Assembly: GCA_903939765.1 (NCBI GenBank)
Contig: CAJAIK010000096.1
Coordinates: 55,918 to 119,917 of the forward strand
Reading direction: 5' to 3'
DNA length: 64,000 bases
DNA from: an uncultured Chlorobiaceae bacterium
Lineage (GTDB): Bacteria > Bacteroidota > Chlorobiia > Chlorobiales > Chlorobiaceae
Every line of letters begins with the position of its first letter. Position 1 is the first letter of the stretch. Shown here piece by piece: positions 55,683 through 64,000 of the stretch. The notes beneath the pieces are model-generated. The model was not told where the DNA came from. It saw only the letters and a program-made list of their open reading frames with translations, and made no database searches. Both the position numbers and the translations under genes were made by a program.

Positions 55683-56327
55683 ATGAGTGATCCAGCAGAA
55701 AAATTCCTTACGGCGGTAGAGCGTAGCCAGATTGAGGCGCGAATAGCGGAGGCGGAAAGACGCACTTCAGGAGAGATCGTTGTCATGGTGGTTCCATCAA
55801 GCTATCACTATCCTCTTGCCAGCATGATCGGCAGTTCACTTCTGGCGGTACTTCTTGGTATGGCAGTGGCGAGGGTTGCTGGCCAGGATAGTATGTGGTT
55901 CTTTCTTGAGATTTTTGGTCTGTCATTCATCGTGCTTCATGAACTGATAAAACGGGTCAATACCCTCAAGCGTCTTTTTGTCAAAGCCTCGGATATGAAG
56001 GAAGAGGTTGAAGAGGCAGCCATTCAATCGTTTTATCACAGGAATATCAACCTGACTGTTGACCATACCGGCATTCTCATCTATATATCCCTCTTTGAAC
56101 GCCATGTTCGTGTGATTGCAGATCAAGGCATTAACGCGAAAGTTGACAGGGATGTCTGGCAGGAGATTGTCGGAATCATCGTCCGTGGCATCAAAAGCAA
56201 AGGGCAGGTTGCCGCGATAGGTGCAGCGGTTGACCGGTGTGCCGCAATCCTCGCCGCCCATTTCCCCCTGAAACCCGATGACCGCAATGAACTTGGCAAT
56301 GAGGTGATTATTGGTCGGGGGAGGTGA
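55683..56327 (+). CDS. Second TPM-domain membrane protein
   Basis: A ~214-residue TPM-type protein without a signal peptide: FLTAVERSQIEARIAEAERRT, SGEIVVMVVPSSYHYP, two membrane segments (~45-95, MIGSSLLAVLLGMAVARVAG and WFFLEIFGLSFIVLHEL), then the rest of the domain (ISLFERHVRVIADQGIN, DVWQEIVGIIVRGIKSKG). ATG 55683 (MSDPAEKF) follows AAGAGATCAAG; 55659 is the longer option, directly after the preceding stop. Third gene of the LemA cluster. Confidence 0.88.
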   Translation: MSDPAEKFLTAVERSQIEARIAEAERRTSGEIVVMVVPSSYHYPLASMIGSSLLAVLLGMAVARVAGQDSMWFFLEIFGLSFIVLHELIKRVNTLKRLFVKASDMKEEVEEAAIQSFYHRNINLTVDHTGILIYISLFERHVRVIADQGINAKVDRDVWQEIVGIIVRGIKSKGQVAAIGAAVDRCAAILAAHFPLKPDDRNELGNEVIIGRGR

Positions 56328-56400
56328 GTGTGTCCTGGTTTATTTTAGGCAATTGCAGCAGGCGAGTATGGTTAGCCGTTAATGTATGGGAGACTATGAA

Positions 56401-56628
56401 ATGAATAATTTGTCAGAAATCAAACGAGAGGTTCTGGCTCTGCCCCTGCAGGATCGAGCAGAACTTGCAGAGTATCTTCTTGCGAGTCTTGATGATTTGG
56501 CTGGTCAGGAAAATGAAGCGTTGTGGATTGAAGAGGCAGAAAGGAGGTATCAGGCTTATCTTAATGGGGCTGTTTCAGCAAGAGCTGCTGCAGATGTTCT
56601 ACTGGAAGCACGAGAAAGACTTGGATGA
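56401..56628 (+). CDS. Addiction-module antitoxin (TIGR02574 type)
   Basis: A ~75-residue antitoxin with the family pattern: LSEIKREVLALPLQDRAELA, LLASLDDLAG, and a helical end IEEAERRYQAYLNGAVSA. ATG 56401 is the family start; 56386 is also in frame. Its stop overlaps the toxin start by 4 nt. Such antitoxins pair with ParE/RelE toxins, as here. Confidence 0.88.
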   Translation: MNNLSEIKREVLALPLQDRAELAEYLLASLDDLAGQENEALWIEEAERRYQAYLNGAVSARAAADVLLEARERLG

Positions 56629-56915
56629 AACGGGTACGATTTTTGAAGCCGGCTGAACATGAGATGCTTGAAGCCATGTTTTATTATCAAAATAAGGCAG
56701 AAGGTCCTGGTCGTGATTTCATTGGTCGGATAGATGAGGCTGTTGCTCGTACAGAAAAAACCCCGGAAGCTTATCCCGAAATAAGGTTTGCTGTTCGTCG
56801 AAGTCTTGTTCGTCAGTTTCCATTTGCCCTCTTAAACAAGATTCTTTCAGATGAAGTGCTTGTGATTGCAGTGATGCATCTTAAGCGCCATCCCTCCTAT
56901 TGGCTCGAGAGATAA
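56625..56915 (+). CDS. ParE/RelE-family toxin
   Basis: A 96-residue toxin: VRFLKPAEHEMLEAMFYYQNK, GPGRDFIGRIDEAVARTEKTP, the compact beta-core YPEIRFAVRRSLVRQFPFAL and terminal VLVIAVMHLKRHPSYW. This is the ParE/RelE-superfamily fold; gyrase versus mRNA as target cannot be decided from sequence. Overlaps the antitoxin by 4 nt. Confidence 0.88.
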   Translation: MKRVRFLKPAEHEMLEAMFYYQNKAEGPGRDFIGRIDEAVARTEKTPEAYPEIRFAVRRSLVRQFPFALLNKILSDEVLVIAVMHLKRHPSYWLER

Positions 56916-57050
56916 GAATTGTCGTACGGAATGGGTGCTGTTCTATGGTAAAATTATCCTCCGTCTGAAAAAAAGCTTTGATTTTCATGTTTAAATGTTT
57001 TTTTACAGTCAGTTGTAACTCCACTCAATAAATTTAGCAGTAGGGTCGTT

Positions 57051-58148
57051 ATGAAAAAAACAGCGTTGTACTCCTGGCATGAAGCGGCTGGAGCCAAAAT
57101 TATCGATTTCGGTGGCTATTTGATGCCGGTACAGTACACGGGAATTATCGCTGAGCATCATGCTGTACGCAACGCGGCAGGGCTCTTTGATGTGTCGCAC
57201 ATGGGCAATTTTTATGTCAGGGGTGCAAGGGCAAAGGAGTTTCTCCAGTTTATGACAACCAACGATCTTGACAAGGTGGCAGATGGTCAGGCGCAGTACA
57301 ATCTCATGCTCTATCCCGATGGCGGCATTGTTGATGATCTGATTATCTACCGTATCGACAGCGTAACTTTTTTTCTTATCGTCAATGCGAGCAACGCCCC
57401 CAAAGATTTTGAGTGGCTGCAGCAGCATATCGGAGCCTATGAAGGGGTGGAGCTTCAGGATCATACCGATCAGCTCTCTCTGATTGCCCTCCAGGGCCCT
57501 CTTGCCCTGAATATTCTGGCAACCGTTTTTCCTGACCTTGATGTTGAGGCACTCGCCTCTTTCCACTTCTGCAAAGTTCTCTTTCAGGGCTCAGAGGTGA
57601 TGATTGCCCGAACCGGCTATACCGGCGAAAAGGGAGTGGAGATATGCTTGCCCAATGAGGTTGCGTTACCCTTATGGGAAGCATTGTTTGATGCGGGCAA
57701 AGAGAGTGGGATTCAGCCCATCGGACTTGGCGCACGTGATACGCTTCGCCTTGAGATGGGATACTCCCTCTATGGTCACGAGATTGATCACCTTACCAAT
57801 CCGCTTGAGGCGCGGCTGAAGTGGGTGGTCAAAGTGGATAAACGGGATTTTATCGGCAGGGCGGTGTGCCAGCAGGTTGCGCTTGACCTGAAGAGGGGAG
57901 TCGCCGGATTCTCACTTGATGGCCGAGTGCTTCCTCGTCAGCATTTCAAGGTTTATAACAGTGCACGCGAGGAGATTGGCTGGGTCTGCAGCGGTACTCT
58001 TTCGCCAACGACCAAGGAACCTGTTGGTACCTGCAATGTTTTGCGTGAGTACATAAATCCGGGCACTCCCATTCTGGTTGAAGTTCGCGGGAACTTCCAT
58101 ACCGGTGTTATCAGGCGTCTGCCGTTTGTTACAACCTCACTGGGGTGA
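57051..58148 (+). CDS. gcvT: Aminomethyltransferase (glycine cleavage T protein)
   Basis: Transfers the methylene group from lipoyl-bound aminomethyl to tetrahydrofolate in glycine cleavage. The 365-residue protein has HEAAGAKIIDFGGYLMPVQY, AGLFDVSHMGNFYVRG, the folate-site stretch QAQYNLMLYPDGGIVDDLI, LIALQGPLALNIL and ARTGYTGEKGVEI, plus a C-terminal barrel (GWVCSGTLSPTTKEPVG). gcvH and gcvP are elsewhere. No glycine-riboswitch features are visible in the 135 bp upstream. Confidence 0.95.
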   Translation: MKKTALYSWHEAAGAKIIDFGGYLMPVQYTGIIAEHHAVRNAAGLFDVSHMGNFYVRGARAKEFLQFMTTNDLDKVADGQAQYNLMLYPDGGIVDDLIIYRIDSVTFFLIVNASNAPKDFEWLQQHIGAYEGVELQDHTDQLSLIALQGPLALNILATVFPDLDVEALASFHFCKVLFQGSEVMIARTGYTGEKGVEICLPNEVALPLWEALFDAGKESGIQPIGLGARDTLRLEMGYSLYGHEIDHLTNPLEARLKWVVKVDKRDFIGRAVCQQVALDLKRGVAGFSLDGRVLPRQHFKVYNSAREEIGWVCSGTLSPTTKEPVGTCNVLREYINPGTPILVEVRGNFHTGVIRRLPFVTTSLG

Positions 58149-58187
58149 ATGCGATAAAGTATTACAGGAGCAATCTGCCAGGTGAAA

Positions 58188-60653
58188 ATGAAAAATAACA
58201 GCAAAGGGAGCAGGGCAAGTACTCTGAACATGAAGGCGCTGCAAAAAGAGATAGGTGGCATGGTGCTTATGCTGCTTGCCCTCTTTTTGATAGGCGCCCT
58301 TCTGAGTTTTCATCCGGATGATGAGGCCAGTTTTGGTGCGCTTGCCTGGCATGATATTTTCAGCAAGGCGGCAAGAGGCGCGGCTGAAAGCATCCATAAT
58401 CCGTTCGGGTTGTTTGGCGCAAGAATTTCAGACTTCTTTATCCGTTCATTTCTCGGTTATTCGGTCATGCTTCCGATAACCTCAATTTTTTTGTGGGGCT
58501 GGTTGCTCATGCGGGCCAAAAGCCTTAAACCCGCTATTCTTTTTTCCCTTTACAGCCTCTTTGTTTCACTTGATGTCGCCACCATATTCGGTCTTACCTC
58601 TGCCCCATTCAGTGATCTCATGGCAGGAGCGATCGGGCGGATGATTGCCGACTTTCTTTCTATCGTGATTGGTGTTACGGCATCGTCGGTGCTTCTTGCT
58701 GTTATTGCCCTTGCTTTGACCATCTATATGGGGAAGGGGTTCCTCGAAGCTTGCAAGGTAATCCTGTTGCCCATTATCAAAAGAAGCATCAAGTCGTTCT
58801 CCGCCTTCAGGGCTAAGTATACTGAAAGCCGGAAAAAAAAGGCTGAGCAGAAGCGGCAGAAAGCCAAAGAGAGAGAGCTGAAAAAGGAGGAGCAGAGAAA
58901 GCTTGCGCTGAAAAAGGAGGCCCTGAAAAAAGAGGAGTTGAAAAAAGAGGCTCAGAAAGTGAAGGCACTCGAACCCCTGGTATCGGTTTCGCCGGTTGCT
59001 CCGACGCAACATGAGCTTTTTTCGCCGGAGATTTCCCAGCCTGAGCCTGTCATTATTGAGCCGCCTCCATTGGTGCCGCAGACCAAGGTGCCCGGAGAGC
59101 CGGAGATGATTATTCACAAGGCGGTCCATGAAAAAGAGGCCGACCTTGACCAGCGCCGCCTGAAAGTGCAGACCAAGGATCGCGAGCCCTACCGCTTTCC
59201 TTCAATTGATCTTCTCGAAAAAGTGCCGGACGACAATGATCAGATTGATGAACAGCATCTTGAAGAGAGCAAGCAGAAGTTGCTTGAAAAACTCAAGATA
59301 TACAAGATAGATGTAAAGAGAATCGCAACCACCGTCGGCCCCCGGGTCACCCTTTTTGAGCTGGAGCTTGAGCCGGACGTGAAGGTCAGCAGGGTCAAAT
59401 CCCTTGAAAATGACCTTGCCATGGCGCTCTCCGCACGAGGTATCCGCATCATAGCCCCGATTCCCGGCAAGAATGCCGTCGGTGTGGAGATTCCAAACGG
59501 CAAGCCGAAAACGGTCTGGCTTCGTTCAGTGTTGCAGGTCGAAAAATTCAAGAACAGCACCATGATGCTGCCGATTGTGCTCGGTAAAACCATCACCAAC
59601 GAGGTCTATATTGCCGACCTGGCCACCATGCCGCATCTCCTGATTGCCGGTGCTACCGGGGCAGGAAAGTCGGTCTGCATCAATGTCATTATCTCCAGCC
59701 TGCTCTATGCATGCAGCCCCGACAAGGTCAAGTTTGTGCTGATCGATCCCAAAAGGGTGGAGCTTTTTCAGTACCAGCATCTGAAAAACCATTTTCTCAT
59801 GCGCTTTCCCGGTATTGATGAGCAAATTATTACCGATCCCCAGAAGGCGGTCTATGCGCTGAAGTGCGTCGTTAAAGAGATGGAGGTTCGTTATGAAACC
59901 CTTGAAAAAGCGGCTGTCCGCAATATCGGCGATCACAACCGCCGTATTCCCGAAGAGGCGCTGCCCTACATTGTCGTCGTTATTGATGAACTCGCCGATC
60001 TCATGATTACGGCGGGACGGGAGGTTGAAGAGCCGATCATCCGGATTGCCCAGCTCGCCCGTGCGGTGGGTATTCACCTTATTGTGGCGACCCAGCGCCC
60101 CTCCGTTGATGTCATTACCGGCATCATCAAGGCCAACTTTCCGGCTCGAATTGCCTTCCAGGTGGCCAGCAGGGTTGATTCACGCACCATTCTTGATGGT
60201 TCCGGGGCCGAGCAGCTTCTCGGTAACGGTGATATGCTCTATCAGCCCTCAAACCAGCCGAAATCGATGCGTATCCAGGGGCCTTATGTCTCCTCGGGTG
60301 AGGTTGAGGAGATTACCTCCTTTATCGGCTCGCAGCACGCACTGAAGAACATGTATGTGCTTCCTGCTCCTGATATGCAAAAGGGCAACGGGATTTCGTC
60401 ATCGGGATATCAGGAAAAAGATGGCAAGGACAGCATGTTTGAAGAGGCGGCACGGCTTGTCGTGACGCACCAGCAGGCGAGTGTTTCGCTGCTGCAAAGG
60501 CGTCTCCGGCTCGGATTCAGCCGTGCAGGGCGGGTTATGGATCAGCTCGAATACAGCGGGATTGTCAGTGAGGCCGACGGGAGCAAAGCAAGGGAAGTCC
60601 TCATCAACAATGACGACTCCCTTGAACTTTTATTGCGAAATCTGGACGCCTGA
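58188..60653 (+). CDS. ftsK: DNA translocase FtsK/SpoIIIE
   Basis: A ~821-residue septal DNA pump that helps segregate chromosome termini. The N-terminus has four membrane segments (~20-190), then a Lys/Glu-rich coiled coil (~210-265, with repeated KKE-type units) and a Pro-rich linker. The motor follows: GATGAGKSVCINVIISSLL (Walker A), VIDELADLM (Walker B), LARAVGIHLIVATQRPSVDV and DMLYQPSNQPKSMRIQGPYV. The C-terminal gamma winged helix (VTHQQASVSLLQRRLRLGFSRAGR in parts) reads KOPS-type sequences. ATG 58188 is used; GTG 58182 is in frame. It converges on the nifU-domain gene with a 4-bp gap. Confidence 0.94.
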   Translation: MKNNSKGSRASTLNMKALQKEIGGMVLMLLALFLIGALLSFHPDDEASFGALAWHDIFSKAARGAAESIHNPFGLFGARISDFFIRSFLGYSVMLPITSIFLWGWLLMRAKSLKPAILFSLYSLFVSLDVATIFGLTSAPFSDLMAGAIGRMIADFLSIVIGVTASSVLLAVIALALTIYMGKGFLEACKVILLPIIKRSIKSFSAFRAKYTESRKKKAEQKRQKAKERELKKEEQRKLALKKEALKKEELKKEAQKVKALEPLVSVSPVAPTQHELFSPEISQPEPVIIEPPPLVPQTKVPGEPEMIIHKAVHEKEADLDQRRLKVQTKDREPYRFPSIDLLEKVPDDNDQIDEQHLEESKQKLLEKLKIYKIDVKRIATTVGPRVTLFELELEPDVKVSRVKSLENDLAMALSARGIRIIAPIPGKNAVGVEIPNGKPKTVWLRSVLQVEKFKNSTMMLPIVLGKTITNEVYIADLATMPHLLIAGATGAGKSVCINVIISSLLYACSPDKVKFVLIDPKRVELFQYQHLKNHFLMRFPGIDEQIITDPQKAVYALKCVVKEMEVRYETLEKAAVRNIGDHNRRIPEEALPYIVVVIDELADLMITAGREVEEPIIRIAQLARAVGIHLIVATQRPSVDVITGIIKANFPARIAFQVASRVDSRTILDGSGAEQLLGNGDMLYQPSNQPKSMRIQGPYVSSGEVEEITSFIGSQHALKNMYVLPAPDMQKGNGISSSGYQEKDGKDSMFEEAARLVVTHQQASVSLLQRRLRLGFSRAGRVMDQLEYSGIVSEADGSKAREVLINNDDSLELLLRNLDA

Positions 60654-60657
60654 GCTC

Positions 60658-60918
60658 TTAAACTGATTCGACGCGTACAATTTCCGGCACTGCTTTTTTG
60701 ATTGCCTGCTCAACGCCGGCACGCAGGGTGAGGGTGCTCATCGGGCATGAACCACACGCGCCAAGCAGTTTTACATCAACGGTCATCTCTTTGGTAATGC
60801 CGACAATCTGACAATCGCCACCATCAACCTGCAGGTAAGGGCGTACAGTTTCAAGTGCGGCAATAACGCGGTCGTAGAGTGCATCGCTTTTTGGCAGATA
60901 ATCCTTGCTGGAACTCAT
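60658..60918 (-). CDS. NifU C-terminal-domain Fe-S scaffold protein
   Basis: An 86-residue protein consisting of one NifU C-terminal (Nfu) domain: VIAALETVRPYLQVDGGDCQ and the cluster-binding CxxC in LLGACGSCPMSTLTLR (Cys55, Cys58), ending VEQAIKKAVPEIVRV. It assembles or carries [4Fe-4S] clusters. It is downstream of mrp on the same strand (106 bp gap), pointing to a shared Fe-S role. Confidence 0.92.
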   Translation of the reverse strand: MSSSKDYLPKSDALYDRVIAALETVRPYLQVDGGDCQIVGITKEMTVDVKLLGACGSCPMSTLTLRAGVEQAIKKAVPEIVRVESV

Positions 60919-61024
60919 GATATGCTTGGTTTACAATGGTTGAAAATAACGGTACTCTTCTTATGGTGTCAGAACAGAACTGACAATATCAAACCTCTTG
61001 CGGAAAAAAACAATATGAAATTCA

Positions 61025-61918
61025 TCATTGTTCTGTGCCGCGCTCTGCTTCCATGATGGAAATCCTGCGGACAACTTCCATACCAGCCTGATTGATCGCC
61101 TTTGATGTTGCCGAATCAGGATGGCTGACAATACAGGGGGTTCCGCTGTCGCCTCCTTCGCGCACCGCCCGGTCGATGGGGATGGAACCGAGGAAGGCGA
61201 GTCCCTGGGTACGGGCAAAAATCTCTCCTCCATGGTGCCCGAAAATATAGTCTTTCGTTCCGTCCGGCAGTTCGTAATAGCTCATGTTTTCTACCACTCC
61301 AAGAATGGGGACATTGACTTTGCGGAACATGCTCACCGCTTTCGACACATCGGCAATGGCCACATCCTGCGGCGTTGTCACAATAATGGCGCCAGTCAGG
61401 GGAATGGTCTGGGCAATGGTAATCTGGACGTCTCCGGTACCGGGAGGAAGATCAAAAATCAGGTAATCGAGTTCCTTCCACTCTACCTCATTGATAAACT
61501 GCTTGACAGCGCTCGAAACCATCGGGCCCCGCCAGATTACGGCCGTATCGCTCTCGATCAGAAAGCCGATCGACATCAATTTGACGCCCCATTTTTCGAG
61601 CGGGACAAGATTTTTCCCCTCAACTTCCGGTTTTGCATCGAGGAGTCCGAACATGGTTGGAATGCTCGGGCCATAAAGATCGGCATCAATAAGCCCCACT
61701 TTTGCACCTGTTTGTGCCAGGGTGAGGGCAAGGTTGACCGCAAAGGTCGATTTTCCGACTCCACCCTTTCCTGAAGCTACCGCAATAATTTGTTTGACCT
61801 CTTTCAGCGGACGGTCGTGGTTGCAGTTATGATGACCGCAGGATGCGTGTGCGGAGTGACCATTGCCGTCGTGATGGCTGCAGGATGAAGGTGTCGATTC
61901 ATCATGGAGTGTCGTCAT
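61025..61918 (-). CDS. Mrp/NBP35-family Fe-S cluster carrier ATPase with His/Cys-rich N-terminus
   Basis: A 297-residue P-loop ATPase of the ApbC/Mrp class. The deviant Walker A SGKGGVGKST is at 49-58, followed by LIDADLYGPSIPTMFG and LIFDLPPGTGDVQIT. The usual two C-terminal cysteines of the CxxC motif are not obvious: SYYELPDG stands where many Mrp proteins have Cys-containing text. The first ~36 residues instead hold several His and Cys (SCSHHDG, SCGHHNCNHD), while the common N-terminal DUF59 domain is absent. The small Nfu gene downstream suggests cooperation in Fe-S delivery. Confidence 0.88.
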   Translation of the reverse strand: MTTLHDESTPSSCSHHDGNGHSAHASCGHHNCNHDRPLKEVKQIIAVASGKGGVGKSTFAVNLALTLAQTGAKVGLIDADLYGPSIPTMFGLLDAKPEVEGKNLVPLEKWGVKLMSIGFLIESDTAVIWRGPMVSSAVKQFINEVEWKELDYLIFDLPPGTGDVQITIAQTIPLTGAIIVTTPQDVAIADVSKAVSMFRKVNVPILGVVENMSYYELPDGTKDYIFGHHGGEIFARTQGLAFLGSIPIDRAVREGGDSGTPCIVSHPDSATSKAINQAGMEVVRRISIMEAERGTEQ

Positions 61919-61976
61919 GGAGTGTTATCGTTTTATGTTGCAAAAAAACAGTTATGGTTGAGTTGCGGCCATGCGC

Positions 61977-63290
61977 CTATTTCTGCATGAACCGCATCGA
62001 AATGGCGACTCCCTCCAGGCTGAACTTTTCGCGCAGCTTGTTTTCAAGAAATTTTCTGAAATTTGGCTGCACAAGGAGAGGGTCGTTACAGAAAAATGCA
62101 AAGACCGGCCAGGCGGCATTGATCTGCGTCATGTACTTGATTTTCAGCTCCTTGCCCGTTTTGGTGGAAACGTGCGTTTGTGAAAGTGCTTCCTCAAGAA
62201 ATTTGTTGAGCACGCTGGTGCTTATTTTACGAGAGCGGTTTCGGCAGATATCCTGCGCCGTATCAATGGCCCGGTAGAGGTTCTTTTTGGTGAGCGCCGA
62301 AATAAAGAGCACCGGAACGTAGGAAAGGTTCCCCATCTGCATCCGGAGATCCTCCTCATAGATTTTGCTCGTTTTTGAATCCTTTTCGATCAGATCCCAT
62401 TTGTTGATCAACAGGAGCGCCCCTTTTTTTCGCTCTACGGCCATATTGATGATTCTCATATCCTGCTTTTCAATGCCCGGAGCGGCATCAAGCATCACCA
62501 GTGCAACATCGCAGCGCTCAATGGCTTTTTCGGTTCTCAGCGAGCTGAAGTACTCAATGCCCGCATCAATTTTTGTCCGTTTTCTCAGTCCTGCCGTGTC
62601 AATCAGGACAAAATCCTCCTGCTTGCGGGTAAAGTGGCTGTCGATGGCATCGCGTGTTGTACCCGGGATGTTCGACACAATCAGACGATTTGAACCAAGC
62701 AGGGCATTGACAAAGCTTGATTTTCCTACATTCGGCCTTCCGACTACGGCCAGTTGAGTGGCACACGCTTTGTTACTGTGCTCTCTCTCCGTTTCAGGCA
62801 GCGACTCAAGGATCTCATCAAGCATGTCTGCAACCCCGCTCCCGTCGCGGGCCGAGATGAAATAAGGATTGGTAAATCCGGTGCTGATGAACGACGCAGC
62901 GTCAATGGTGAGCTGCGGGGTTTCAACCTTGTTGACCGCAAAAAAAAGCTGCTTGTGCCGGAAGGTTCGCTGCAGCAGTCGGCCGAGTTCGAGATCCCCG
63001 TAGGAGAGGCCTGCACGAACATCGGTTAAAAAAATAACAATATCGGCATCACGGATGGCCGTCAGGGTCTGCTCAAGCATTGCCACGCTGATGGTGTCGC
63101 TCTCGGCGTTGTAGCCTCCGGTATCCATCAGTGAAAACTCCTTGCCCTGCCACTCGCCATCTGCAATATGGCGGTCTCGTGTAACGCCGGGGGTTGGATC
63201 GACGATGGCGCTTCGTTGGCGCAGGATTCGGTTGAACAGGGTTGATTTGCCGACGTTAGGACGGCCAACCAGAGCAATTAAAGGCTTCAT
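61977..63290 (-). CDS. der: Ribosome biogenesis GTPase Der (EngA)
   Basis: A ~437-residue tandem GTPase for 50S assembly. The first G domain has [22 protein letters not shown] and NKVET; the second has [28 protein letters not shown] and NKWDL. The C-terminal KH-like domain is present. ATG 63290 (MKPLIALVG) is the standard start; the frame is open to 63335. Divergent from rplM. Confidence 0.95.
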   Translation of the reverse strand: MKPLIALVGRPNVGKSTLFNRILRQRSAIVDPTPGVTRDRHIADGEWQGKEFSLMDTGGYNAESDTISVAMLEQTLTAIRDADIVIFLTDVRAGLSYGDLELGRLLQRTFRHKQLFFAVNKVETPQLTIDAASFISTGFTNPYFISARDGSGVADMLDEILESLPETEREHSNKACATQLAVVGRPNVGKSSFVNALLGSNRLIVSNIPGTTRDAIDSHFTRKQEDFVLIDTAGLRKRTKIDAGIEYFSSLRTEKAIERCDVALVMLDAAPGIEKQDMRIINMAVERKKGALLLINKWDLIEKDSKTSKIYEEDLRMQMGNLSYVPVLFISALTKKNLYRAIDTAQDICRNRSRKISTSVLNKFLEEALSQTHVSTKTGKELKIKYMTQINAAWPVFAFFCNDPLLVQPNFRKFLENKLREKFSLEGVAISMRFMQK

Positions 63291-63361
63291 AAGAACAGAC
63301 AGCGGTCTTGATAAAAAAAGTTGACAGAGGTCCACAAGGGAATTCCTTTTGAGATATAAGG

Positions 63362-63367
63362 TATAAT
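63362..63367 (+). promoter_or_regulatory. Possible -10 element for the rplM-rpsI operon
   Basis: TATAAT at 63362-63367, about 78 bp before the rplM ATG, in AT-rich DNA. No good -35 box lies at the right distance, so this rests on the -10 match alone. Confidence 0.3.
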
Positions 63368-63444
63368 TTGTAGAATTAAGTGGAATAATTTACATTAACG
63401 AACTTTATTTTTCCGCAAAAGTCCAGATAATCAAGAGCAAGAGA

Positions 63445-63894
63445 ATGAGTAAGACGATAAGTTTCAAGACATATTCAGCAAAACCGGCAGAAGTTGATCG
63501 CAAGTGGTACGTTGTTGATGCTGAAGGTCAGGTTTTGGGCCGCATGGCTTCTGAAATTGCAAAAGTCCTCAGGGGCAAGCACAAGCCACAGTTTACACCG
63601 CATATCGATACCGGTGACTTTATTGTGGTAACCAATGCTGAAAAAATTGCGCTCAGTGGCAAAAAAGAGGAGCAGAAAAGCTACTTCTCGCACTCACAGT
63701 ATCCGGGTGGAGTCAAGGTTGACCACGTCAAGGATTTGCTGAAGAAAAAACCGGAAAGAATTATCGAAAATGCTGTGTGGGGAATGCTGCCGCACAACAA
63801 TCTCGGTCGTCAGTTGTTCAGAAAGCTCAAGGTTTATGCAGGCGCCGAACACCCGCACGCTTCGCAGTCTCCTGTTGAAATGAAGGTAAACTAA
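63445..63894 (+). CDS. rplM: 50S ribosomal protein L13
   Basis: A 149-residue L13: [59 protein letters not shown], and the terminal [29 protein letters not shown] (in parts). Length is standard. rpsI follows after 17 bp, the conserved L13-S9 pair. Confidence 0.97.
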   Translation: MSKTISFKTYSAKPAEVDRKWYVVDAEGQVLGRMASEIAKVLRGKHKPQFTPHIDTGDFIVVTNAEKIALSGKKEEQKSYFSHSQYPGGVKVDHVKDLLKKKPERIIENAVWGMLPHNNLGRQLFRKLKVYAGAEHPHASQSPVEMKVN

Positions 63895-63911
63895 ATATTA
63901 AAGCATTGGGA

Positions 63912-64000
63912 ATGAAAGAGGTTATCGATACAGTAGGTCGCCGTAAAACCTCGGTGGCTCGAGCTTTTATGATTCCGGGAAAAGGCCGGGTTATTGTCAA
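63912..64000 (+). CDS. rpsI: 30S ribosomal protein S9, 3' end outside the window
   Basis: The first ~29 codons are seen: [19 protein letters not shown], then IPGKGRVIV, which is the S9 N-terminus (GRRK-S-ARV-type). It is directly after rplM as in most bacteria. The frame runs off the end of the window. Confidence 0.93.
   Translation, partial: MKEVIDTVGRRKTSVARAFMIPGKGRVIV

Noticed and set aside
55517..55786. Proline-rich open frame on the minus strand
   Set aside because: It is the complement of the glycine-rich tail of the YgcG-like protein; low-complexity artefact.
56916..57050. Possible glycine riboswitch before gcvT
   Set aside because: The 135-bp leader has no paired aptamer-like stems or conserved glycine-riboswitch core visible.
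1..64000. CRISPR array or complete insertion sequence
   Set aside because: No regularly spaced direct repeats and no transposase or reverse-transcriptase frame were found on either strand.

Overview
The window comes from a green sulfur bacterium (Chlorobiaceae, Chlorobium/Pelodictyon type; species not determined). The main indicators are bchY (chlorophyllide reductase of bacteriochlorophyll synthesis), bshC (bacillithiol synthesis, known in Chlorobi), menF/menD, a short primary sigma factor lacking region 1.1, Gram-negative envelope genes (kdsB, LptF/G permease, OmpA, a patatin-Omp85 protein) and the general Bacteroidota/Chlorobiota flavour of the proteins. Almost all of it is chromosomal housekeeping DNA in short operons, with small accessory insertions between them.

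Layout. 1-5.1 kb is accessory: a partial DUF2442 gene, a large DUF4062-NACHT-FGE protein whose last ~40 residues look like the variable region of a diversity-generating retroelement (DGR), and an orphan N6-adenine methyltransferase. 5.2-9.0 kb (minus) is a translationally coupled TPR-lipoprotein/menF/menD operon. 9.1-11.2 kb holds a metal-binding HMA protein, a NYN-domain protein and an OmpA protein, closed by a bidirectional terminator shared with a tRNA-Asp(GTC). 11.5-17.9 kb has citrate synthase, gatC, a DUF167 gene, kdsB, xseA (opposite strand) and an HU-like/SPOR protein coupled to bchY. 17.9-19.0 kb is a second accessory patch: a brnTA toxin-antitoxin pair whose toxin is interrupted by TGA, flanked by non-coding relic-like DNA. 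19.1-24.5 kb has frr, rpmE, recG, rsgA and an aldehyde dehydrogenase. 24.7-28.0 kb has two paralogous LuxR-type regulators around a lipid-kinase gene.

28.3-34.3 kb carries a GlmU-like gene, trpG, a LOG-family gene, a haem-binding protein divergent from a Cys-containing HTH regulator, bshC and surE. 34.3-44.5 kb carries the patatin-Omp85 gene divergent from accD, thyX with a small unknown gene, clpP, valS, rpoD and a YefM/YoeB-type toxin-antitoxin pair. 44.6-49.6 kb (minus) is an M16 peptidase / LptF-like permease / SAM hydrolase operon. 49.8-56.9 kb has uvrB, a RelA/SpoT enzyme, a LemA-TPM-TPM cluster and a third toxin-antitoxin pair. 57-64 kb has gcvT, ftsK, nifU-domain gene, mrp, der, rplM and the start of rpsI.

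The strongest candidate for something unusual is the DUF4062-NACHT-FGE gene with a DGR-like 3' end but no reverse transcriptase or template repeat in the window. Other points of interest are the TGA inside brnT, the duplicated LuxR regulators, the coupling of bchY to an HU/SPOR protein, and a likely TTG start for the patatin-Omp85 protein. All family assignments come from reading the sequence; no database search was run.
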